Shown: positions 1 through 5,046 of the stretch, piece after piece
Layout: each line of letters begins with the position of its first letter
Numbering within the stretch: position 1 is the first letter of the stretch
NCBI GenBank assembly: GCA_946479125.1
Contig: CAMLET010000288.1
Location: 1 to 5,046 of the forward strand
Direction of reading: 5' to 3'
Source of the DNA: an uncultured Flavobacteriales bacterium
Lineage (GTDB): Bacteria; Bacteroidota; Bacteroidia; Flavobacteriales; Crocinitomicaceae
Length of the DNA stretch: 5,046 nt
Translations under genes and position numbers: made by a program
The notes under the pieces: model-generated
The model's input: only the letters and a program-made list of their open reading frames with translations
The model's database searches: none
Told to the model about the DNA's origin: nothing

Positions 1-1178
1 GAGAATTTCAACGGAACATCATGCTTTTATTCGGTCATTTGGATAACCAAATGAGAAAGGATAAAACAGTTAGCGGAATGCGTGAATTGGTCGAAAAGGG
101 TTACACCCCCTATTCTATCCCAAAAGGGTACGTGAATCTGAACAAAGGTTCAAAAGCTGTTGACCAAAAAATTGTACTAAACGAAGAAGGTAAATTACTT
201 CGTAAAGCTTTCATTTGGAAAGCAGAAAATCAAATGCGCAATTGTGAAATATTGGTACGGCTAAACGCTCTCGGACTGAAACTAAATGACCGAAGAATAT
301 CCGAGATTCTTTCAAACCCATACTATTGCGGAATCATTGTTTCTAAACTATCTCCAAATAAAGCAATTGAGGGGAAACATGAAGCAATGATTTCAAGGGA
401 AATATTTTTGAAAGTAAACAACGTAGTTGCGGATAATCGAATTCACCCCGTTTCACACAAATCAGAAGACGAAAATTTGCCCCTAAAACGGTTTTCTCGT
501 TGTTCAGAATGTGGAACACCACTCACAGGGTTTATCGTCCGTAAAAAGAACTTATGGTACTACAAATGCAGAAATTCGGTATGTAAAACCACAAAGAGCG
601 CAAAACAACTTCACGAACAGTTTAAATCAGTTGTTTCAGAATATAGAATAAGCGAAGAACAAACGGAATTAATCAAAATGGGAATTGGTGTAATGTACAG
701 CGTACTTTTTGAAGAACACCAAGAGAACCAAAAAATGTACAATGCGAAAATTTCGGAACTGAAAAACAAAATTGAATCAGCAGAAGAAAAGCTAGTAACG
801 GGTGTAATTGACCGACCAATGTTCGATAAATTTCAAAAGAAATTTAGTGATGAAATGTTCGAAGTTGAAAATTTACTTGCGAAAATTAAAAGCGGTAATT
901 CAAACCTCGAAAAAGGCTTAGAATTGGTAGTAAAATACTGTCAAAACCCCTTATTATGGTGGGAAAATGCTTCAATCGGTCAAAGAATGATTTTTCAAAA
1001 TATCCTATTCCCTGACGGGATTATCTATGACCGAAAAAATGATAGATTTCAAACCCCAAGAGCAAACACTTATTTTGAACCAATCCCACGATTGACGGGC
1101 GTTTTAAAGGGAAAGAAAAACGGGGATAGTATCAATTTTGATGCTATCCCCGCTCGTGTGACCCTGGAGGGATTCTAA
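1..1178 (+). CDS. Large serine recombinase, C-terminal part (5' end outside window)
   Basis: This is a site-specific serine recombinase that would catalyse integration or excision of a mobile element. The reading frame is open to the window edge (codons from base 3 read EFQRNI before the Met at 21), so the Met at 21 is internal. The catalytic resolvase domain with the active-site Ser is off-window. Counting from Met21: residues about 1-30 are the linker helix leading into the recombinase domain (MRKDKTVSGM...GYTPYSIPKGY); about 30-125 are the recombinase DNA-binding domain (RISEILSNPYYCGIIV); a zinc ribbon follows with Cys161, Cys164, Cys183 and Cys188; residues about 229-292 form the charged coiled coil typical of large serine integrases; the tail has the family-like motif NILFPDGIIYD (about 327-337). 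The last 18 or so residues are encoded by the tRNA terminator and antisense tRNA sequence, so they are probably not conserved. The family assignment is secure; which element it moves is unknown. Confidence 0.93.
   Translation, partial: EFQRNIMLLFGHLDNQMRKDKTVSGMRELVEKGYTPYSIPKGYVNLNKGSKAVDQKIVLNEEGKLLRKAFIWKAENQMRNCEILVRLNALGLKLNDRRISEILSNPYYCGIIVSKLSPNKAIEGKHEAMISREIFLKVNNVVADNRIHPVSHKSEDENLPLKRFSRCSECGTPLTGFIVRKKNLWYYKCRNSVCKTTKSAKQLHEQFKSVVSEYRISEEQTELIKMGIGVMYSVLFEEHQENQKMYNAKISELKNKIESAEEKLVTGVIDRPMFDKFQKKFSDEMFEVENLLAKIKSGNSNLEKGLELVVKYCQNPLLWWENASIGQRMIFQNILFPDGIIYDRKNDRFQTPRANTYFEPIPRLTGVLKGKKNGDSINFDAIPARVTLEGF
1112..1151 (-). terminator. Intrinsic terminator of tRNA-Arg, embedded in the recombinase coding end
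   Basis: Bases 1122-1151 form a hairpin with 12-bp arms (GGGGATAGTATC against GATGCTATCCCC, one G-T wobble) and a 6-base loop. Read on the minus strand, the hairpin starts 7 bases after the tRNA discriminator base and is followed, after one G, by TTTTTCTTT (1120 to 1112). That is a standard Rho-independent terminator for the tRNA. In the plus direction the hairpin is followed by GCTCGTGTG with no T-run, so it should not terminate recombinase transcription. The whole structure lies within the last codons of the recombinase. Confidence 0.85.
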
Positions 1179-1232
1179 CCCCCAACCGCTGGAGCCGAAA
1201 TCCAGTGCGCTATACAGTTGCGCCACAGAGCC
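1159..1232 (-). tRNA. tRNA-Arg, anticodon UCG, with unusual U19-A56
   Basis: The minus strand folds into a complete 74-nt cloverleaf. The acceptor is GGCTCTG/CAGGGTC (1232-1226 with 1166-1160) including G2-U71 and U4-G69 wobbles, with discriminator A at 1159. The D stem is GCGC/GCGC. The anticodon stem is CTGGA/TCCAG with loop TTTCGGC, giving anticodon UCG (1198-1196), which reads CGA and possibly CGG. The T stem is GGGGG/CCCTC with loop TTAGAAT. The arginine identity signs known from E. coli are present: A20 (1213) and C35 (1197). U8, A14, A15-U48, G18-U55 and U54-A58 are all intact. Position 19 is U (1214) instead of G, and position 56 is A (1176) instead of C. CCA is not encoded (CAC follows). 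The 3' 20 nt overlap the recombinase coding end on the other strand. It looks functional rather than decayed because every helix is paired. Confidence 0.93.
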
Positions 1233-1259
1233 AAATTGACCTTTCGATCAATAGTACAG

Positions 1260-1292
1260 CAAAAATAACAAGTTTGAGCAAACAAGACCAAA
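1260..1292 (-). promoter_or_regulatory. Bacteroidota-type promoter for tRNA-Arg
   Basis: On the minus strand, TATTTTTG (1267 to 1260) matches the TAnnTTTG -7 box of the Bacteroidota primary sigma factor. A TTTG (1292 to 1289) lies 21 bases upstream as the -33 element. A start of transcription about 5-8 bases downstream of the -7 box would give a leader of roughly 20 nt before the mature tRNA at 1232. The match is by eye to the known consensus. Confidence 0.6.
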
Positions 1293-1299
1293 GGAAGAG

Positions 1300-1311
1300 T
1301 TAACTAGTTAA
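1300..1311. repeat. Perfect 12-bp palindrome TTAACTAGTTAA
   Basis: The sequence is self-complementary over all 12 bases, and the symmetry breaks at the next pair (G1299/A1312). It sits just upstream of the tRNA promoter and about 110 bp upstream of the kinase promoter candidate. It could be a dimeric regulator site or simply the edge of the neighbouring repeat. No T-run follows it, so it is not a terminator. Confidence 0.5.
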
Positions 1312-1380
1312 AAACCGCAAAGAAATAAGATCGCAAAGCCATAATTCGCAATTCTTTAGGTTCACATGGTCTTTATGAGT
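1311..1380. repeat. Decayed CGCAAAG-type intergenic repeat
   Basis: CGCAAAG occurs at 1316-1322 and 1332-1338, 16 bases apart, with a further CGCA at about 1347. On the minus strand these read CTTTGCG...CTTTGCGG followed by a T-run. This resembles the CTTTGCG-rich non-coding repeats I recall from Bacteroidota intergenic regions, and the adjoining minus-strand text ACCATGTGAACC fits the same recollection. No open frame of note is present. The family assignment is from memory and the copy is degenerate. Confidence 0.35.
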
Positions 1381-1420
1381 AATCTTAATCAACCATTCTT
1401 CAACATTTAACTTTGAACCT

Positions 1421-1451
1421 TTTGACCTTTACCGTCTTTTTCGTAAATTCG
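1421..1451 (+). promoter_or_regulatory. Probable promoter of the histidine kinase gene
   Basis: TTTG at 1421-1424 is followed after 19 bases by TAAATTCG at 1444-1451, a seven-of-eight match to the TAnnTTTG -7 box. Transcription would start near 1457, about 30 nt before the TTG start at 1489. A second TTTG at 1412-1415 lies 28 bases from the -7 box, which is too far. No terminator or operator is evident in this part of the spacer. Confidence 0.4.
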
Positions 1452-1488
1452 GAATCGCACCCATTATTACTGATTAAACTCTACTTCA

Positions 1489-2514
1489 TTGAAACATTCG
1501 ATTTTAGACTTAAGTATTCTCGATAGTTTGCTGGAAGGATTTCAAGTTGTTGGTTACAACTGGGAATACTTGTATGTAAATACTACTGTTGCTGATCAAG
1601 GACAAAGTACCGTTGAAAAACTCATCGGGAAAACCATGATGGAATGCTATCCCGGCATTGAAAACACCTTTATGTTCAGTCAGCTCAAAAAATGCATGGA
1701 TGAACGTGTAACCCTTCAGTTTGAAAATGAGTTTACCTATAACGATGGTAACACCAACTGGTTTGAACTGCGCATAGAACCTATTCCCGAAGGCATTTTT
1801 GTTTTATCGACCAACATTACCAATAGAAAGCAAGCAGAAGCTGAACTTCTTCAACTCAAGAACGATTTGGAAACAAAGGTTGAAAAACGCACTGCCGAAC
1901 TGGTGAAACTGAACAACGAAAAGGATGTGATTCTCAAAGAAATGCATCACCGCGTAAAGAATAACCTGCAAATCATCTCCAGTTTAATTCGTTTACAGAT
2001 TGATGAAGGTGATAACAATTTTCATGATGTTCTCGACAAAACGCAATCGAGGATAGAAACCATTGCCAGCATTCACGAGTCGCTTTACAAATACAAAGAC
2101 CTGGCACTGATAAACGTTGCCAATTACTGGGAAAAACTCTTTAACGATTGCTTGAATTCGTTGGTACACCAACCTGCAAATTTCAAACTGAATCTGGATT
2201 TGGATTATCTGGAGCTACCAGTCGACAAGATGATCCCATTGGGTTTATTGATCAACGAACTTATTACCAATTCCATTTTGCACGGTTTTAAAGACCGAAA
2301 TAGTGGAAACATTTACCTTTCTATGCGTCTGGTTAAAGATAACTACCTGATGACATACAAAGACGATGGCACAGGATTCAATGAAAATCAAAATAACGAA
2401 AGAGAACATCACTTTGGACATTTCCTCATTGAAGGTTTTGCGGATCAATTGAACGGATCAATCAGAAAAATAAATGCAGACAAGGGCGTTCATTTTGAAC
2501 TGGAGTTCGAATAA
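1489..2514 (+). CDS. PAS-domain sensor histidine kinase, HisKA_2 type
   Basis: This is a 341-residue soluble histidine kinase with no signal peptide or membrane segment, so it should sense a cytoplasmic cue and pass phosphate to an unlinked response regulator. Residues about 8-112 form a PAS domain (LLEGFQVVGYNWEYLYVN...GIFVLSTNITNRK). Residues about 113-150 form a charged coiled coil. The dimerisation/phospho-acceptor motif EMHHRVKNNLQ is at 151-161, with His154 the likely phosphorylated residue. The ATPase domain follows: N-box NELITNSILHGF (256-267, Asn256 and Asn261), G1 box DDGTGF (292-297) and a G2-like segment around Gly310. The G2 segment is atypical, His-rich (HHFGHF) rather than the usual GLxLV. 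The TTG at 1489 is chosen because an in-frame TGA lies at 1471, the PAS domain starts within a few residues, and the first in-frame ATG (codon 50) would cut the PAS domain. No Shine-Dalgarno is seen, as is usual in the phylum. The gene ends 26 bp before a membrane-protein gene. Confidence 0.92.
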   Translation: MKHSILDLSILDSLLEGFQVVGYNWEYLYVNTTVADQGQSTVEKLIGKTMMECYPGIENTFMFSQLKKCMDERVTLQFENEFTYNDGNTNWFELRIEPIPEGIFVLSTNITNRKQAEAELLQLKNDLETKVEKRTAELVKLNNEKDVILKEMHHRVKNNLQIISSLIRLQIDEGDNNFHDVLDKTQSRIETIASIHESLYKYKDLALINVANYWEKLFNDCLNSLVHQPANFKLNLDLDYLELPVDKMIPLGLLINELITNSILHGFKDRNSGNIYLSMRLVKDNYLMTYKDDGTGFNENQNNEREHHFGHFLIEGFADQLNGSIRKINADKGVHFELEFE

Positions 2515-2540
2515 ACACTATCTTCGAATTCAGTTATTGT

Positions 2541-3059
2541 ATGAAAAAAATCATTCTCCCTTCTATCGTTACCAGTGTTTTATTGCTGATCGTTTTCTGG
2601 CTGCTCACGCCACTATTAATGAAACTGACGTATTCACCATTGTTAAACAACAAGTTGGTTGGAATATCACTAACCGAAATGGGCTGGGAAACGAAAACAC
2701 GAATTCTTGTTTGTCTTTCGGCTTTGGTAATTCCACTCTTTAGCATTGCTTTATCAAGCACACTTAGCAGCTTCAAGAACATTCCGGTTACATCTCAGAA
2801 ATTCCTGAAAAATCAAACCGTACTAATGTTTGTGTTTCTGTTAGGTATCGCAGTAAGAATATTTCTTTATCACAGATCAGCTCTACACTTATCGGAAAAT
2901 CCTTTTCCGCTTGGGAAATTCATGAAATCTGATATTGATCTTTCTCAAATTGTAATTCACGATATTGCCGTGGTTTTCTGTTTCATAACAGCAATTATCA
3001 TTTTTGCTAGTTCAAAGAAAATAACGGCTGCAGAAAGCGCTGATGTTTTGGAGAAATAA
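2541..3059 (+). CDS. Hypothetical four-helix membrane protein
   Basis: I do not recognise this 172-residue protein. Four hydrophobic segments are visible at about 4-27, 55-77, 91-110 and 137-157. Lys2 and Lys3 precede the first, and the C-terminal tail after the last is short and polar (SSKKITAAESADVLEK). With an even number of helices both ends should face the same side, probably the cytoplasm. A loop between helices 1 and 2 carries LTEMGWETKTR, and one between helices 3 and 4 carries HLSENPFPLGKFMKSD. No catalytic or metal-binding motif stands out. It begins with ATG 26 bp after the histidine kinase stop, so the two are probably co-transcribed, and a role as a membrane partner of the soluble kinase is conceivable but unproven. 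A weak promoter-like pair (TTTG at 2494, TATCTTCG at 2519) could give it independent transcription. Confidence 0.8.
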   Translation: MKKIILPSIVTSVLLLIVFWLLTPLLMKLTYSPLLNNKLVGISLTEMGWETKTRILVCLSALVIPLFSIALSSTLSSFKNIPVTSQKFLKNQTVLMFVFLLGIAVRIFLYHRSALHLSENPFPLGKFMKSDIDLSQIVIHDIAVVFCFITAIIIFASSKKITAAESADVLEK

Positions 3060-3083
3060 CAAACCCGTATCAATATTTTCAAA

Positions 3084-3091
3084 TAATTTTG
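3084..3091 (+). promoter_or_regulatory. Candidate -7 box upstream of porZ
   Basis: TAATTTTG matches the Bacteroidota TAnnTTTG -7 consensus exactly and lies 35 bp before the porZ ATG, so a leader near 30 nt would result. No TTTG or TTG occurs at the expected -33 spacing; the nearest TTTG (3047-3050) is 33 bases upstream. The box may therefore be weak or fortuitous, and porZ may instead be read through from the kinase and membrane-protein genes. Confidence 0.3.
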
Positions 3092-3126
3092 AGAACTTGG
3101 CGTTTAAGCCTTACTTCATTGATGTT

Positions 3127-5046
3127 ATGATTCGTAATCTCCTCGTTATTTTCCTTTTAAGTATTGGTTCATTAAGTGCTTCGGCTCAAATTGGAATGGG
3201 TCAGTGGCGCATGCATATTCCGCATTCGAGAGGAATTGATGTGGCTTATGGAAATGGATTTGCCATGTGTGCGCTGAGTTCCGGGGTCCTGGCTTATGAT
3301 GTTGACGCCGCTGAATACCACGTATACGATAACATGAACGGACTTTCGGATATCAAAGTATCGTGCATCATTTTTCATCCGGGAACGAAAAGCTTTTTTG
3401 TTGGATACAAGAATGGAAACATCGACCAAATTCTATCGGATGGTTCGGTGATCAATATTCCGGGAATCTATCTTGCTTCAGGAATTGGAAACAAGACGAT
3501 CAATAAATTTACTGTCGACGGAAATCGAATTCTAACCAGCACTGGTTTCGGAATTGTGGTTCTTGATCCGTCAAAACATGAAATAAAAGACACTTATTAT
3601 CCTGGAAACAGCACCATTTCGATTCTAGATTCTGAGATATTTAACGATACGATTTACGCTGTAACAGAATCCGGATGTTTTAAAGGAGGCGTTTCAAACA
3701 ATTTCCTTGCAGATCCTAACCAATGGTCTACGGATTCGCGTTTTGCTCCAATTGCAGGTGGATCTTATGGAAGATTAGGTGTAAAAGACGGTGATCTTTA
3801 CGTACTTAAGAAAAAAGACGTTTACGGAAGTGATTCCATTATGAAATTGACACCAACAGGCATGCAAATGCATTTTGGAGATCAGTTCGACATGGAAATT
3901 CTGGATTTCAACATTGTAAACAACAATTTTGCGTTGACGTTTGATATTGCCATACTGGTTTATAGCGGTGTTGGCGCATTGGAAAGTTACATTGGAAATT
4001 ACCAAGGCGTAACTCCGAATCCAGTTGCAGCTGCATGGGATGGAAGTCGTTACTGGGTGGCTGACGGCTTGAACGGTCTTGTACGCTATTACAATGAGTT
4101 CAGCTATAATTTCATTTCAAAAGCCGGACCGCCAAAAGATGATTTCTTCTCCGTAAACGCGTACAAGGATAAACTGGTAGTTTGCAGCGGAATTCAGGAT
4201 CGCGTAGAATTCAATTATAAACGAAGCGGCGCTTATACCTTTAAAGACGAAAGTTGGACGCTCTACAACCAGAATTCACAACCACTTTGGAGCGATAACT
4301 TCACTTACGACGTGAGTACAGGAGCTATTAATCCATTAAATGAAGATGAAATTGCATTGGGCTGTTATGCAAATAACGGACTGAGTATTGTCAATGGACA
4401 AACCGTTTCAAATGTTTACAACAGTGGGAATTCTATTCTCGAAACAACCACTTTGGGCAACGGTTATGTTTGTATTTCGGCATTGGAATATGATGAAAGC
4501 GGAAATCTTTGGATGTGCAACGGTTACAGCAACAATCCGCTAAAAGTGAAGTTAGCTGATGGAACATGGAAAGCCTTCAATACGGGTTCAAGCACAACGG
4601 ACAAGTACACAACGAAACTGGCAATTGATTACAACTCGAATAAATGGTTTGGAGTTTACGGAACAGGATTGGTTGGTTTTAACGATAACGGAACACCTTC
4701 CGTAACCAGCGATGACACTTATAAAGTATTGACAACTGGCGAAGGAAACGGAAATCTTCCTTCCGATGTTGTTACAGCAATTGCCTGCGATTTTGATAAT
4801 GAAATTTGGATTGGAACCGAAAGTGGTTTTGTGGTTCTTTACAATAGCGAAAGTTTGTTTTCATCATCGGGCGTTATTGACGCTACTAAAATCCTGGTGA
4901 AATTTGAAGGAAACGTAGAAGATCTGCTCGGCGATACGCCTATTACAGATATTGAAATTGATGGTGGAAACAGAAAGTGGATTGCCACGGCAAGTACTGG
5001 AATTTTCCTTTTAAGTGCCGACGGACAGGAAGTAATTGCTCAATAT
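3127..5046 (+). CDS. porZ: PorZ, type IX secretion attachment-complex propeller protein (3' end outside window)
   Basis: The frame is open for 640 codons from ATG 3127 to the window edge. PorZ is the surface protein that, in Porphyromonas gingivalis, works with PorU, PorV and PorQ in the attachment complex that cleaves sorting signals from T9SS cargo and anchors it to A-LPS. Residues 1-20 are a signal peptide (MIRNLLVIFLLSIG..., ending SASA before Gln21). The N-terminal propeller follows the PorZ pattern: GQWRMHIP (24-31), NGLSD (71-75), VGYKNGNID (92-100), FGIVVLD (141-147). Further blades include EIWIGTESGFVVLYN (559-573) and RKWIATASTGIFLLSADGQE (616-635), which are two-component-regulator-type propeller repeats also found in PorZ. 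The remaining sequence and the expected C-terminal sorting domain lie beyond the edge; the visible length fits a family of roughly 750-800 residues. ATG 3127 is the first in-frame ATG after a TAA at 3022 and sits directly at the signal peptide. A different secreted propeller protein is possible but less likely. Confidence 0.88.
   Translation, partial: MIRNLLVIFLLSIGSLSASAQIGMGQWRMHIPHSRGIDVAYGNGFAMCALSSGVLAYDVDAAEYHVYDNMNGLSDIKVSCIIFHPGTKSFFVGYKNGNIDQILSDGSVINIPGIYLASGIGNKTINKFTVDGNRILTSTGFGIVVLDPSKHEIKDTYYPGNSTISILDSEIFNDTIYAVTESGCFKGGVSNNFLADPNQWSTDSRFAPIAGGSYGRLGVKDGDLYVLKKKDVYGSDSIMKLTPTGMQMHFGDQFDMEILDFNIVNNNFALTFDIAILVYSGVGALESYIGNYQGVTPNPVAAAWDGSRYWVADGLNGLVRYYNEFSYNFISKAGPPKDDFFSVNAYKDKLVVCSGIQDRVEFNYKRSGAYTFKDESWTLYNQNSQPLWSDNFTYDVSTGAINPLNEDEIALGCYANNGLSIVNGQTVSNVYNSGNSILETTTLGNGYVCISALEYDESGNLWMCNGYSNNPLKVKLADGTWKAFNTGSSTTDKYTTKLAIDYNSNKWFGVYGTGLVGFNDNGTPSVTSDDTYKVLTTGEGNGNLPSDVVTAIACDFDNEIWIGTESGFVVLYNSESLFSSSGVIDATKILVKFEGNVEDLLGDTPITDIEIDGGNRKWIATASTGIFLLSADGQEVIAQY

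Noticed and set aside
1122..1151. Hairpin as a terminator for the recombinase
   Set aside because: On the plus strand no T-run follows it, and it lies before the stop codon; the T-run is on the minus side, so it belongs to the tRNA.
1235..1430. TTGACCTTT present at about 1236 and 1422 as a possible attachment-site repeat
   Set aside because: Nine bases is within chance for this window, and both copies lie on the side of the tRNA away from the recombinase, so they do not bracket an element.
2245..2448. 67-codon minus-strand open frame inside the kinase
   Set aside because: It lies wholly opposite the conserved ATPase domain and has no recognisable motif; it is a shadow of the kinase gene.
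2474..2743. 89-codon plus-strand open frame across the kinase/membrane-protein junction
   Set aside because: It overlaps the kinase end and the membrane-protein gene in another frame, and its protein has low-complexity, unlikely composition.
2534..2782. 82-codon minus-strand open frame
   Set aside because: It is opposite the first half of the membrane-protein gene, which has a convincing four-helix pattern; no promoter or motif supports it.
1489..3059. Kinase and membrane protein as a PorXY-like regulator of the secretion system
   Set aside because: The kinase is of the soluble PAS/HisKA_2 type with no receiver partner, unlike the membrane kinase PorY; only proximity to porZ supports such a link.
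3097..3126. Alternative upstream TTG start for porZ
   Set aside because: It would add ten residues (LAFKPYFIDV) ahead of a typical signal peptide that begins at ATG 3127.
3172..3429. 85-codon minus-strand open frame
   Set aside because: It is antisense to the conserved PorZ N-terminal propeller.
3775..4005. 76-codon minus-strand open frame
   Set aside because: It is antisense to porZ with no supporting signal.

Overview
The window most likely comes from a T9SS-bearing member of the Bacteroidota, probably a Flavobacteriales or Crocinitomicaceae-like organism. The evidence is a PorZ-type type IX secretion gene, TTTG/TAnnTTTG-style promoter boxes, no Shine-Dalgarno sequences before the starts, an AT-rich base composition, and a tRNA gene without an encoded CCA.

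Left part (1-1268): the 3' part of a large serine recombinase gene is cut by the window edge. It runs head-on into a minus-strand tRNA-Arg(UCG) gene. The two overlap: the recombinase stop codon lies in the antisense of the tRNA T-loop, and the tRNA's own intrinsic terminator lies inside the last recombinase codons. This looks like the edge of an integrated element sitting at a tRNA 3' end, but no attachment-site repeat can be shown from this window. The tRNA lacks the near-universal G19 and C56 and has U19 and A56 instead, a compensating change. The same C56-to-A change creates the recombinase stop codon.

Middle (1233-1488): a gene-free spacer holds the tRNA promoter, a perfect 12-bp palindrome, a decayed CGCAAAG-type repeat and a probable promoter for the next gene.

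Right part (1489-5046): three plus-strand genes follow. The first is a soluble PAS plus HisKA_2-type histidine kinase with a TTG start. After 26 bp comes a four-helix membrane protein of unknown function, probably co-transcribed with it. After 67 bp comes porZ, the secreted double-propeller component of the T9SS attachment complex, cut by the right edge. No response regulator is visible, so the kinase's partner is unknown. Nothing in the sequence ties the kinase to the secretion system except proximity.

No wholly new multi-gene system is evident. The most unusual part is the interlocked recombinase end, terminator and altered tRNA-Arg.
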